A stretch of DNA of 51,993 nt from Verrucomicrobiota bacterium. GTDB taxonomy: Bacteria > Verrucomicrobiota > Verrucomicrobiia > Opitutales > Opitutaceae. The stretch spans positions 1 to 51,993 of the forward strand of contig JAEWKR010000139.1 in NCBI GenBank assembly GCA_023457715.1, in the 5' to 3' direction. This document shows positions 17,801-25,358 of this stretch, piece after piece. The translations under genes were made by a program, and so were the position numbers. The stretch's first letter is position 1. Each line of letters begins with the position of its first letter. Below the pieces are notes generated by a model. The model had not been told where the DNA came from. It saw only the letters and a list, made by a program, of their open reading frames with translations, and searched no databases.

Positions 17801-19156
17801 GAGCTGCGCCGCGCCTTCGTGCCGCTGGCCGAGACAGCGAAGACGCTGGCCGCGCAGGTGGCGGCGCGGGACCGCCTCACCGACCGCCGGGAGGCGTTGC
17901 CCGAAGCGCTCGCGGCCCAGATCGCGGAGCGTTTCCGGGTGGCGATTGATCCGGGGGTCTGGGCCGACAAGCCGCTGCCCGATCACCTCCGGGTGCGGAT
18001 TCGCGTGGTCGACGCCGCCGGTCGTGAGTTGATCGCGAGTCGGGAGTTGCCGGAGATCCGCGGTGCGCTCCTGGCGCAGTCGCGGGAGGCGAGCAAGGCC
18101 GTCGCGCACGAGGAGCCCGTAGCGTGGCGCAGCGCGCGCGCGCAGTGGGAGACCCCCGAATTCGCGCAGTGGACCTTCGATGCGGTGCCGGAGCGGGTGC
18201 TCGTCGCCGAGCAGGGCGGCACGCCCGTGTACGCGTTCCCGGGTCTGCTGGCTGGCGCCGCCGGCGTGGCGCGGCGGCTTTTCAAGACCCCCGAGGAGGC
18301 GGTCGCGTCGAGCCGGCACGCGTTGTCCGCGCTGCTCGAAAGGCAGCTGGGTCACGACCTGATGTGGACGCAGCGTGACCTCCGCGCGCTGCGGGAGGTC
18401 GGGCCGCTGACCGCGACGCTGGCCCCGGTGGAACAGCTGCAGGAGCAGGCCTTCGAGACGCTGCGACGCTGGGTGACCTCCCCGCGCCGGGTCCTGGGGA
18501 CGGCGGCGACCGCGGCCGAGGTCGCGGCCCGGCTGACGGCGGGTCAGGTCACGGCGGCGGTCGAAAAGGCGAAGCAGGATCTGCGGGGGCTGGTGCCGCG
18601 CTTCGTGGATCTGGTGAAGGAGATTCTGACGTGGCGGCAGGAGTTGCTCGTCTTGCGCGATCCGCCGGCGGGCATGGCAGCGGAGCTCGAAGCCCTGCTG
18701 CCGGGGGATTTCCTGCGCCGCACTCCGTACGAACAGCTCGTCCATTTTCCCCGGTACCTGAAGGCGAAGAAGCTGCGGGCCGAGCGGTGGCGGAAGCACC
18801 CCGGCAAGGATGCCGAACGCGCGGCGCAGCTCGCTCCGCACGAGCGCGCCGTGGTCGAACTACGTCGGGCGCGGAAAGTGCACGATCACGAGGTCGAGGC
18901 CTTCCGCTGGCTCGTGGAGGAGCTGCGGGTCGGACTGTTCGCGCAGGAGCTCGGCACGGCGGAACCGGTTTCGGTGGTGAAGCTCGAGCGCGTGCTGGCC
19001 TCGCTTCGCGGCACCGGTTCGGGCCAGCCCGGTTCGGCAGGCCAGGCTGCGGCCGCTGCGCCCAAGCCGATCGTCGCCGCGCCGATCGTGGACGAAAAAA
19101 AGAAGGCGGCGCCGCTCAAGAACCTGGGCGCGTTGGACAAGCTGTTCGGGCGTTGA
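14828..19156 (+). CDS. hrpA: ATP-dependent RNA helicase HrpA
   Basis: 1442-aa DEAH-box helicase. Walker A 'GETGSGKTTQ' is near residue 40, 'DEAHERS' near 136, 'SATID' near 175, and motif VI 'QRKGRAGRVAEG' near 357. The ratchet/OB region and the long C-terminal DUF3418-type region follow, giving the HrpA rather than HrpB architecture. No ATG is available: TTG at 14828 is the most upstream start in frame, with a poor RBS. The protein is longer than E. coli HrpA (about 1300 aa), partly because of two in-frame palindromic inserts, at residues about 452-477 (bases 16183-16255) and about 872-886 (17440-17485). The C-terminus is Ala/Lys-rich. Confidence 0.93.
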   Translation: MSPRPSFSFRLDFPPELPISSRAEEITAAIQAHQVVILAGETGSGKTTQIPKMCLAAGCGTQGRIVCTQPRRVAALSISRRVAEELGVEWGRQVGCKVRFSDQTSRDTLIKFVTDGMLLAEVQGDPMLREYDTVIIDEAHERSLNIDFLLGHLRNLRFKRPELKIVITSATIDTEAFSAAFDGAPVVLVEGRTYPVEVIYAPLDGLGSDYTENDENEEKEDAVAVASARAEAMHYIDGTIDAIERIVAESSTGDILGFLPSERDIREVRDALEGRGLRHCEIVPLFGRLSNAEQQRVFAPTQRRKIVLATNIAETSLTIPGIRFVVDTGLARISRYSPQSRTRRLPIEEIAQSSAEQRKGRAGRVAEGVCIRLFSEKDFLERPRFTQPEIQRANLADVILRMKAFGLGDIERFPFINMPAAKSVRAGYALLEELGALAEEGDGAGNPNSKPPGIPPEGGTTYSSSGYVVPPSGGSLGSRPLTAIGRELARLPVDPTVGRMILQARAEKALREVVVIAAGLSIQDPRERPLDKQQQADAAHRRFAHPDSDFLTLLNIWAAYHGEFETLSQAKLRRFCRDHFLSYTRMREWRDIHTQLMETLESRDDFKLTSALQLKERTAAAVHQTPVPPRGGSRPREESTDPLAFGTPAYRAIHRSILAGLLGNIATLDEESGAYKATHDRRVVLFPGSVLFRRDDAKRRSGAEKPDKAAKRGPRWIMAAEIMETSRLYARTCAKLDPLWALELGSHLLRIAHSEPFWNEANGRVMVKQRSRLYGLELESRGVSYGRIDPVHATEIFIREGLVNDTITFPLDFLTHNRAVRENLADLLTRARDSGYLNLDEAAYRFYAGRLLPEAGEPPAVQGERLPGPTPAGSMDRGRPARNAGISSVAELVDLVRQRQEAEPRFLFMTPEDLRDPETIPHDATAFPAALPVDNRVLPLHYAYKPGQAEDGVTVQVSVREAEALTPAALDWAVPGHLEAKVEHYLRALPKELRRAFVPLAETAKTLAAQVAARDRLTDRREALPEALAAQIAERFRVAIDPGVWADKPLPDHLRVRIRVVDAAGRELIASRELPEIRGALLAQSREASKAVAHEEPVAWRSARAQWETPEFAQWTFDAVPERVLVAEQGGTPVYAFPGLLAGAAGVARRLFKTPEEAVASSRHALSALLERQLGHDLMWTQRDLRALREVGPLTATLAPVEQLQEQAFETLRRWVTSPRRVLGTAATAAEVAARLTAGQVTAAVEKAKQDLRGLVPRFVDLVKEILTWRQELLVLRDPPAGMAAELEALLPGDFLRRTPYEQLVHFPRYLKAKKLRAERWRKHPGKDAERAAQLAPHERAVVELRRARKVHDHEVEAFRWLVEELRVGLFAQELGTAEPVSVVKLERVLASLRGTGSGQPGSAGQAAAAAPKPIVAAPIVDEKKKAAPLKNLGALDKLFGR
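16183..16255. repeat. PAL2 palindromic pair inserted in frame in hrpA
   Basis: Two inverted heads carrying 'ccgcctgaaggcgg' and 'ccgccttcaggcgg' are separated by about 25 bp. They encode 'GIPPEGGTTYSSSGY' then 'VVPPSGGSLGS' in the helicase, between 'LLEELGAL' and 'LTAIGRELARLP', which are normally near-contiguous in HrpA-type helicases. Confidence 0.85.
17448..17482. repeat. Palindromic family 4 copy inside hrpA
   Basis: 'tggaccgcgggcggcccgc' followed by 'ccgcaacg' matches the three intergenic copies at 21027-21115. In hrpA it encodes 'MDRGRPARNAG' in a Pro/Gly-rich linker. Confidence 0.75.
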
Positions 19157-19190
19157 GGGCAGGCTCGTTCGATTCGGAGTAGCCGGCGCT

Positions 19191-20435
19191 TCAGCCCAAC
19201 CATAGCCAGGCCCCTCCGGCCAGGGCCGCCGCGGCAAACCCGAGCAGGACCTGTTGGAGCAGCCGACGATCGCCGAGCCCGGCAACCGCGAAGCCTTTGA
19301 AGACGAGGTTGGCGATGGCGGCGACAATGATGGCGCGCCATCCCACCGTATCGGCCACGGAACCGGCGTCCACGAGGTTGGTGACGGAGAGCGTGACCGC
19401 GTCCATGTCGGTCATGCCGGAGATGGCGCCGGCCACATACAGACCCCGCGAGCCGAAACGGGCGCTGGCATAGGCCACGGCCAGGAGCATCACGGCGTAC
19501 AACGCGGCGAAAATCAGCGGCGTTCTCAGTTCCGTCGGGTTGCGCTGGGGCGACGCGGGCGTGTCTTCGCCACGGCTCGAGCGCAGCTGGAGCATGCCGA
19601 AGACGACCAGCACGGCCAGCAGGGTGCCGAAGGGCGGGAGCGCTGCGGGCAGAAATTGTGGCGACGCCACGCCGATGAGCGCGGCCAGCCGCAGAAACGA
19701 AATGGCCGAGGCGATCATGATCACGAAGGCCCCCATCCGATGCGATCCTTGTTCCAGCCGGCTCTCGCGCGCGATGTTCACCGTGGTGGCTGTGCTGGAG
19801 ATGATCCCGCCGACCGTGGCGGTGGTCCACGCGCCCGCGCGACTGCCGACCAGTTTGTACGCGAGGTAGCCGATGAGGCTCAACCCGACCATCAGCACCA
19901 CCATCAGCCAGATCTTGAAGGGATTCAGCACCTGCAGCGGACCAAACGTGCGGTTCGGCAGCACCGGCAGGATGACGAGGGTGACGAGCGTGAATTGAAC
20001 GATCGCCTTGAAATCCGTGTCCCCCACTTTCTGGGCAAAGGAGTGCAGCTCGGGTTTGAGATGCAACAGCACAACGACGGCACCGCACACCGTGATCGCC
20101 ACCGCGACGGAGCCGACCACCAGATAGGCGCCGAGGATGTACATGACCAGGACGGCGACCTCCGAGGTGAGGCCGGGTCGCCGGGCCGCGTCGGGCGGGG
20201 CCTGTCGGGCGTAGGCAATGTTGTTGGCGGTGACGACCAGCGCGAGACCTGCGAGTCCGGCCGCCACGATCCAGACCCCGTATTCCTCCGAGAGCAGGGC
20301 ACACAGGGCTCCGAGAACCGTCACCAGTGGAAAGGTGCGAAACCCGGCAAGCCGGGCCTCCGTGCGCTCGCGTTGCAATCCGACCAACAGGCCGAGTCCG
20401 AGCGCGATGCCGAGACGACTGTATTCCTCAACCAT
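19191..20435 (-). CDS. MgtC/SapB-DUF4010 family membrane protein
   Basis: 414-aa polytopic membrane protein. The N-terminal part is MgtC-like ('LGIALGLGLLVGLQRERTE', 'GFRTFPLVTVLGALCALL') and the rest is a DUF4010-type domain with about eight further helices ('GGIISSTATTVNIARES', 'SGMTDMDAVTLSVT'). Start 20435 ('MVEEYSRLGIALG') was chosen because the family begins just before the first helix. It converges with hrpA, 34 bp apart. Substrate or function is not established; some relatives are linked to Mg2+ stress. Confidence 0.85.
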   Translation of the reverse strand: MVEEYSRLGIALGLGLLVGLQRERTEARLAGFRTFPLVTVLGALCALLSEEYGVWIVAAGLAGLALVVTANNIAYARQAPPDAARRPGLTSEVAVLVMYILGAYLVVGSVAVAITVCGAVVVLLHLKPELHSFAQKVGDTDFKAIVQFTLVTLVILPVLPNRTFGPLQVLNPFKIWLMVVLMVGLSLIGYLAYKLVGSRAGAWTTATVGGIISSTATTVNIARESRLEQGSHRMGAFVIMIASAISFLRLAALIGVASPQFLPAALPPFGTLLAVLVVFGMLQLRSSRGEDTPASPQRNPTELRTPLIFAALYAVMLLAVAYASARFGSRGLYVAGAISGMTDMDAVTLSVTNLVDAGSVADTVGWRAIIVAAIANLVFKGFAVAGLGDRRLLQQVLLGFAAAALAGGAWLWLG

Positions 20436-20532
20436 GGGGGTGGAGGATGGTCGGTCGTGGGGCGGAGGTCGATACGGGATGCAGGCAGGGGCAGGACGGC
20501 TGGGGCAGTGCGCGGCGTTGTCGCTCCGCACC

Positions 20533-21075
20533 TTACCCCCTCACGCGCACCACATCCCCAGATGCCACCGGCAGGCTCGCGCTCGAGAGCTTCGGCGCGG
20601 AGAAAACGACGTGACCCGCGCGCACGACGTCCACGGTCTTAAGCGCAAGCTTGAGCCGCGCGTCGGCGCCTGCGCTCGCCAGCGTTGCGCCTTCGCGCCA
20701 TGGCACGCGGACGATCGTCCCGGTGGAGACGTCGACAAAGGTGACCATGCCCGTCTCCGCCAGCCGCGACGCCGAGTCGATGCCGCTGCTGCCCACGCGT
20801 CCGACCGCGTTGATCGTACTCACAGCCACGCGGCCGGTGGTGGAAACTGCGGCGCCCGCGGTTTCGCCCGTCACGATCACGGCGCCGGCGGCGAGTTTCA
20901 CCGGCGCGCTGACGGCCTTGTACGCGAGGCAGCCGGGGAGAAGGGCGAACGCAAGCAGCGCGGCGGAGAGAGGGGTGACAATCCGAACTGCCGGATGCGA
21001 ACCAGGCGGGGGGGGGGGCCCCCCGCCCGCATCGAATGGGGTCGAGTGGACCGCGGGCGGCCCGCCCGCATTCAA
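20533..21075 (-). CDS. Putative lipoprotein, start uncertain
   Basis: A lipoprotein signal ('LSAALLAFALLPGC') is followed by ~135 aa containing 'GETAGAAVSTTGRVAVSTI' and a C-terminal part that recalls a small beta domain ('GTIVRVPWREGATLASAGA'). No ATG/GTG/TTG lies close to the signal peptide. The only in-frame ATG (21075) is inside a repeat, and an 11-G tract (21008-21018) lies between it and the signal peptide, so the N-terminus may be wrong or phase-variable. The protein family is not recognised. Confidence 0.6.
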   Translation of the reverse strand: MNAGGPPAVHSTPFDAGGGPPPPPGSHPAVRIVTPLSAALLAFALLPGCLAYKAVSAPVKLAAGAVIVTGETAGAAVSTTGRVAVSTINAVGRVGSSGIDSASRLAETGMVTFVDVSTGTIVRVPWREGATLASAGADARLKLALKTVDVVRAGHVVFSAPKLSSASLPVASGDVVRVRG

Positions 21076-21115
21076 TGGGGTCGAATGGACCGCGGGCGGC
21101 CCGCCCGCATTCAGC
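21019..21115. repeat. Palindromic family 4, three intergenic copies
   Basis: Direct copies of a ~43-bp unit containing 'ggaccgcgggcggcccgc' lie around 21050-21070 and 21083-21105, with a truncated copy next to the 11-G/6-C tract at 21008-21024. The same core is in hrpA at 17448-17482. Confidence 0.75.
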
Positions 21116-21150
21116 GGACACGTTTTCGCTGCCCCCTTCCGAGCACCCGC

Positions 21151-21594
21151 TCAAGCGGGGAAGCCTCCGGCGATGTAATTCTTGAGGTGTTCGGCCTCGG
21201 CGCGATGGTGGTCGGAGATCCAGCGCGTCACATCGCCGCTGGAAATGGTGCCGATCAGGCGACCGCCTTCCATGACCGGAAGGTGGCGAAGTCGTTTTTC
21301 AGTGAAGATCGCCATGGTCTCTTCGATCGACGTCGTAAGTGGAATGGTGAGGACATTCGCCGTCATCGCTTCCGTCACACGCATCTGGTTGGGATCCTTG
21401 CCCGGCCCGACGATCCGACGGAGTACGTCGCGTTCGGTGAAGATGCCAAGCAGCGCGCCTTCCTGCATCACCAGCACGGAGCCGACACGGTGTTCGTTCA
21501 TGGCAGCGACGGCCTGGGCGACGGTCGCGGTGGGGGGGACACAGTAGACCTCACGTCCCTTCCGCTCGAGCAGGGTGGAAACAGTGACATTCAT
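21151..21594 (-). CDS. Tandem CBS-domain protein
   Basis: 147-aa protein made of two CBS domains: about residues 8-62 ('VYCVPPTATVAQAVAAMNEH', 'GIFTERDVLRRIV') and 72-128 ('MTANVLTIPLTTSIEE', 'GTISSGDVTRWI'), the arrangement that binds adenine nucleotides as a free-standing sensor. Start 21594 ('MNVTVSTLLERKG') is preferred over the upstream 21669. It is divergent from lemA. Its target is unknown. Confidence 0.88.
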   Translation of the reverse strand: MNVTVSTLLERKGREVYCVPPTATVAQAVAAMNEHRVGSVLVMQEGALLGIFTERDVLRRIVGPGKDPNQMRVTEAMTANVLTIPLTTSIEETMAIFTEKRLRHLPVMEGGRLIGTISSGDVTRWISDHHRAEAEHLKNYIAGGFPA

Positions 21595-21689
21595 GGGCAA
21601 CCGGGGGTGTGAGGCAGTGTGTTCCGGAGGCGAGCCCGCGCAACTGCAAAGGACGTGGCTGGACCGCATATCCGCTTCAGAAAGCCGGC

Positions 21690-21870
21690 GTCCGGAATCT
21701 TTCTCTTTCTCTTAATCTTACTCTTTCTCCTGCCTTGGTTCGGCTCGACAACGACCCACGCCCGCCCCAACCCAAAACCCAAAACCCAAAACCCAAAACT
21801 CAAAACCCAAAACTCAAAACCCAACCCCAAACCCGGTCTGATCCGAAGGTTGGCGATCCGAAGGTTGGGA
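21690..21870. repeat. 7-bp tandem 'aacccaa' array and flanking repeats upstream of lemA
   Basis: The ~320-bp region between the CBS gene and lemA has no gene. It holds a pyrimidine stretch ('tctttctctttctc', 21698-21735), an eight-unit array of 'aacccaa/aactcaa' (21773-21826) and a tandem duplication of 'gatccgaaggttgg' (21840-21868). No complementary arm was seen. Confidence 0.75.
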
Positions 21871-21914
21871 ACGACCCCGGGGCGTCCGCGTCCATGTCGC
21901 TTCACCTTTGCTCC

Positions 21915-22598
21915 ATGAGAACCGGAAGATTGCTCCTCATCATCCTCGGCGGGCTGGTTGCCCTCCTGATCATTGGCGGCCTCGCTGTCAGTGGCGTGTA
22001 CAACCGGCTGGTCCGACTCCAGCAGGCGACGGACGCCGCCTGGGCACAGGTCCAGAATGTCTATCAGCGCCGCGCCGATTTGATTCCGAACCTGGTGAAC
22101 ACAGTCTCGGGAGCAGCCAATTTCGAGCGTTCCACGCTCAACGACGTGGTTCAGGCGCGCGCCTCGGTTGGCCAGGTGCAGCTGCCCGCGGGCGGCGCGC
22201 CCACCGATCCGCAGGAGTTTGCCCGTTTCGAACAGGCGCAGGCGCAACTCGGCGGCGCGCTGTCACGGTTGCTGGTGGTGGCCGAGCGTTACCCGGAACT
22301 CCGCGCGACCCAGGCATTTCGGGATCTGCAGGCGCAGCTGGAGGGCACGGAAAACCGCATCTCGGTGGAGCGCGGCCGGTTCAATGAGGCCGTCCAGGCC
22401 TACAACACCGCCATCAAGGCTTTTCCGGCGGTGATCTTCGCCGGGATGTTCGGGCACACCGCGCGTCCCTACTTCACCGCGACGCCGGGTGCGGACCGGC
22501 CCCCGGAGGTAAACTTCGACTTCAACCAGAAGGCACCCGCGGTGCCGGCCAACCCCGGCGCGGGCCAGAGCGCGGGCACCGGCACGACGGCTCCCTGA
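21915..22598 (+). CDS. lemA: LemA family protein
   Basis: 227-aa membrane-anchored helical-bundle protein. One N-terminal transmembrane helix ('LLLIILGGLVALLIIGGLA') is followed by the LemA core ('VYNRLVRLQQATDAAW', 'QRRADLIPNLVNTV', 'RFNEAVQAYNTAIKAFPA'). The C-terminus is an Ala/Pro/Gly-rich tail. ATG 21915 is chosen for a compact signal anchor; ATG 21894 is an alternative. It forms an operon with two TPM-domain genes, a common pairing of unknown biochemical role. Confidence 0.9.
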   Translation: MRTGRLLLIILGGLVALLIIGGLAVSGVYNRLVRLQQATDAAWAQVQNVYQRRADLIPNLVNTVSGAANFERSTLNDVVQARASVGQVQLPAGGAPTDPQEFARFEQAQAQLGGALSRLLVVAERYPELRATQAFRDLQAQLEGTENRISVERGRFNEAVQAYNTAIKAFPAVIFAGMFGHTARPYFTATPGADRPPEVNFDFNQKAPAVPANPGAGQSAGTGTTAP

Positions 22599-22616
22599 CC
22601 CCGGCGTCTTTTCCCG

Positions 22617-23456
22617 ATGCGGCGCCGCCCCCACGTCTTCCAGCCGCAGATTGCGGGCTTCGGACTGGTCCAGCTCACCTGGCGGCTGGTGATCGTCGCG
22701 CTGGCGCTGTTCTGGATTTCCCAGGCGCGCAGCGCGGAGGTCCTGCCGCCCGCGCCGGCGAACCATTTCAACGATGCGGCGGGTCTGGTGCCGGTGGACG
22801 TGGCGCGGCAGTTGAACCAGGAACTGGCGCAGTTCGAGCGCGACACCTCCAACCAGATCGTCGTCGCCACGTTTCCGAAGCTGCAGTCCGACTCGTCGGT
22901 CGACGATTACGCGGTGCGGGTGGCGCAGCGCTGGTCGGTCGGGCAGAAAGACCGAAAGAACGGCGCGGTGTTGTTCGTGTTCAAGGACACCCGCGACGTC
23001 CGGATTGTAACCGGCTACGGGCTGGAAGGCGCGCTGCCGGACGCCCTCTGCAAGCAGATCATCGAAAACGAAATCGTGCCGCGGTTTCGGGCGGGTGATT
23101 TCGCCGGCGGGCTCGCGGCCGGCACGCGGGCCATGATGGCGGCCACGCGCGGGGAGTATACGGGAACCCAGCGGCTCGCCGCGGAGGCGGGTCGGAAGGG
23201 CGGGCAGCTGGGCAGCGGCAGCTTCATTGTCATCTTTCTCCTCCTGATGGCGTTCTCGATGTTCCGTCGGCCGCGTCGTCGCAACGTGCTCTTCGATCGT
23301 CGGGGTCGCCGGACCTGGCTCGGCGGACCGCCCTGGGGTGGGGGCATGGGTGGCGGCGGGTGGGGGAATGGCGGCGGCTGGGGCGGGGGTGGCGGCGGAA
23401 CGTTTTCCGGCGGCGGCGGCGGTTTCGGCGGCGGTGGCGCGGGAGGAAAATGGTGA
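22617..23456 (+). CDS. TPM-domain protein, YgcG-like, with Gly-rich tail
   Basis: 279-aa membrane protein. An N-terminal hydrophobic segment (about 23-38, ending 'SQARSAE') is followed by a TPM domain (about 48-165: 'FNDAAGLVPVDVARQL', 'GAVLFVFKDTRDVRIVTGYG', 'FRAGDFAGGL'), a second membrane helix (about 203-217) and a ~45-residue Gly/Trp-rich C-terminus. This is the usual YgcG/TPM layout. It begins 18 bp after lemA, and its stop overlaps the next start. Confidence 0.88.
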   Translation: MRRRPHVFQPQIAGFGLVQLTWRLVIVALALFWISQARSAEVLPPAPANHFNDAAGLVPVDVARQLNQELAQFERDTSNQIVVATFPKLQSDSSVDDYAVRVAQRWSVGQKDRKNGAVLFVFKDTRDVRIVTGYGLEGALPDALCKQIIENEIVPRFRAGDFAGGLAAGTRAMMAATRGEYTGTQRLAAEAGRKGGQLGSGSFIVIFLLLMAFSMFRRPRRRNVLFDRRGRRTWLGGPPWGGGMGGGGWGNGGGWGGGGGGTFSGGGGGFGGGGAGGKW

Positions 23457-23884
23457 TGGCTTCCTTTGAAAAACAGTTGGATGAAGCGCGCATCGTGGCG
23501 GCCATCCAGGCGGCGGAGCAACGGACGTCTGGCGAGATCCGCGTTGTCGTCGCGCGGGCGCGCGCCGATGATCCCGTTGCCGCGGCCCGGCAGCACTTCG
23601 AGCGGCTGGGCATGACGGCGACCGCCGCCCGCAACGGGGTGCTGATTTTTATCGCGCCCGCCTCCCACACGTTCGCCGTGATCGGCGACACGGGTATCCA
23701 CGAAAAGTGCGGCCAGCCGTTTTGGGAAGAGCTGACGCGGGTCATGGCCACGCATTTCCACAGCGGTGATTTTGCTGGAGGTGTCGTGACCGGGATCAAC
23801 CGCGCCGGCGAACTCCTCTCGGTCCATTTTCCCCGACACCCCGACGACCGCAACGAACTGCCGGACGCAGTCGAAAAGCCGTGA
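23456..23884 (+). CDS. Second TPM-domain protein
   Basis: 142-aa stand-alone TPM domain ('RTSGEIRVVVARA', 'NGVLIFIAPASHTFAVIGD', 'HFHSGDFAGGVVTGI') without signal peptide or helix. Start 23456 overlaps the previous TGA and sits 9 nt after 'ggagg'; ATG 23450 is in frame but too close to the RBS. Third gene of the lemA operon. Confidence 0.85.
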   Translation: MASFEKQLDEARIVAAIQAAEQRTSGEIRVVVARARADDPVAAARQHFERLGMTATAARNGVLIFIAPASHTFAVIGDTGIHEKCGQPFWEELTRVMATHFHSGDFAGGVVTGINRAGELLSVHFPRHPDDRNELPDAVEKP

Positions 23885-23894
23885 ACGCCGCCCG

Positions 23895-24172
23895 CGTAGC
23901 GAAGACCGCCAACGCGTTCGGCTCCGCGTAGCGAAGAGCGCCAGCGATTCGAAATCGGGGGTCTGGGCCAACGCGCGAATCCGCCCCCGATCGACTCGCT
24001 GGCGCTCCTCGCTACACCAACGCGTTCGGGCTCCGCGTAGCGAAGAGCGCCAGCGATTCGAAATCCGGGGGGGCCAACGCGCGAATCCACCCCGATCGAC
24101 TCGCTGGCGCTCCTCGCTACACCAACGCGTTCGGCTCCCCGTAGCGAAGAGCGCCAGCGATTCGAAATCGGG
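23895..24172. repeat. REP array 2, adjacent to the RAYT 3' end
   Basis: A fragment at 23895-23910 is followed by five full copies in alternating orientation: 23928-23957, 23988-24015, 24037-24066, 24093-24120 and 24141-24169. The two heads differ consistently: 'gcgaagagcgccagcgattc' versus 'gcgaggagcgccagcgagtc'. Conserved spacers are 'tctgggccaacgcgcgaatc' and 'accaacgcgttcgg'. This is a BIME-like organisation. Confidence 0.9.
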
Positions 24173-24176
24173 GGGG

Positions 24177-24758
24177 CTAGCGCGAGCGTTCCACCAAGAA
24201 GCGGTAGCACCGCCAAAACCGCTCCCAGTAGTCTTCCTGCCGCGCGTCCAGCTCCGGGTAGCCGGGGACGCAACCGGCCATAAAAGGATAGTCCTCGGCC
24301 CGCTCCACGAAGCCGGCGCGCACCGGATTCTGTTGGATGTAGTGGGCAATCGTGACGAACGCGTCTCGATTCCGCTCCTCGTTTCGCAGGACGTGGTCGT
24401 GGACCTGGCTCTGCCAACAGGCCGGCGCAATGGCGAGGGCAAGATGCTTCCTCAGGAAGTGAATGGCGAGCCGGCTGTCCGCTGCGCGAGCCAATCCCAG
24501 TGTGAGCAAATGGAGATGGTCGGGCATTAGCACGAATACCGGCGCAGCAATTCCGTAGCGGGTGCAGGCATGGAGCAGGACCAACTGAAAAATCGAGAGG
24601 AAGTGGGGGGTAAGCCAACCGTTCTGCCGGTCCTCGATGGTGAGGGTCCAGTGGACCGCCGCGAAGCCTTGGTACGCGGCTGGGGCGAGGCGCGGAAGAT
24701 AGCGTTTCCGCCGATCGTCGACTCGCTGGCGCTCCCCGCTACACTCAGGCGCTTTCAT
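24177..24758 (-). CDS. REP-associated tyrosine transposase (RAYT, Y1/IS200-like)
   Basis: 193-aa single-strand DNA transposase of the Y1 HUH superfamily. The metal-binding His-x-His motif is at residues 81-83 in 'VLMPDHLHLL'. The catalytic Tyr is most likely Y140 in 'AHYIQQNPVRAGFV', a hallmark of RAYTs. REP elements touch both ends: the stop lies 7 bp from a REP copy, and codons 6-16 ('CSGERQRVDDR') are read from another REP. The ATG at 24758 is the only start of normal type; if it is wrong, the true start would lie in or just after the REP. RAYTs are usually single-copy domesticated enzymes thought to mobilise or maintain REPs. Confidence 0.9.
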   Translation of the reverse strand: MKAPECSGERQRVDDRRKRYLPRLAPAAYQGFAAVHWTLTIEDRQNGWLTPHFLSIFQLVLLHACTRYGIAAPVFVLMPDHLHLLTLGLARAADSRLAIHFLRKHLALAIAPACWQSQVHDHVLRNEERNRDAFVTIAHYIQQNPVRAGFVERAEDYPFMAGCVPGYPELDARQEDYWERFWRCYRFLVERSR

Positions 24759-24915
24759 TGGACTATATAGCCATCAGGAAGTGACTATGACAAGGAGTAT
24801 TTATTCTAGGTATCACCGACACTCCGCGTAGCGAAGAGCGCCAGCGATTCGAAATCCGGGGTCTGGGCCAACGCGTGAATCCCACCCCCATCGACTCGCT
24901 GGCGCTCATCGCTAC
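24716..24915. repeat. REP array 3, at the RAYT 5' end
   Basis: One copy (about 24716-24745) overlaps the RAYT N-terminal codons, and two more lie at 24828-24857 and 24890-24915. Between them, 24755-24820 is unusually AT-rich ('tggactatatagccatcagg', 'agtatttattctagg'), a possible RAYT promoter or a junction. No other gene lies between 24759 and 24938. Confidence 0.8.
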
Positions 24916-24938
24916 ACCCGCGCGATCCGATCGTGCGC

Positions 24939-25358
24939 CTACACCACCAGGGGATCCGCGCGGAACTTTTCGCTGAGTTCGAAGAGGACGGCCTGCGCGC
25001 CCAGCCATTTTTCGTTCGCGCGAAGCTCGGTCATCGTTTTCCCGGTGTGGTTGAGAACGAGGTAGCTCGTGGCCCCCAGGCGCATGAACGCATCGTAATG
25101 CGTCCCCGCCGCATCGGAGGCGAACTCGATGTCCCCTTCGGCCAGCTGGCGGCCGGCGGTGCCCTGCCGCAGCGGCTGCGCGTCCGCGGCCACCGAGGCG
25201 CCGAAGCTCTCCCGCCGCGGGCCCTGATACGCCAGCACCGAGCCGGCGCCGCCGCGCACGCCCAGGATCGCCCACTCGTCAAACAACGGCTGGCGGTACG
25301 ACGCCCGCATGCGGTCGACGTAGGTTTGAACAAGCTGCCGGGCGGTCTCCAGATCCAT
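24939..25358 (-). CDS. Conserved-looking protein of unknown function
   Basis: 139-aa soluble protein without signal peptide or membrane helix ('MDLETARQLVQTYVDRMRAS', 'GRQLAEGDIEFASDA', 'SYLVLNHTGKTMTELR'). Mixed alpha/beta composition. I do not recognise a family. The ATG at 25358 has a weak 'ggcggg' upstream. Coding is supported by a clean frame and typical GC codon bias. It is isolated between a REP array and the exchanger gene. Confidence 0.6.
   Translation of the reverse strand: MDLETARQLVQTYVDRMRASYRQPLFDEWAILGVRGGAGSVLAYQGPRRESFGASVAADAQPLRQGTAGRQLAEGDIEFASDAAGTHYDAFMRLGATSYLVLNHTGKTMTELRANEKWLGAQAVLFELSEKFRADPLVV

Noticed and set aside
16928..18841. 637-codon minus-strand open frame opposite hrpA
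   Set aside because: Antisense shadow of a well-supported helicase gene, with no motifs.
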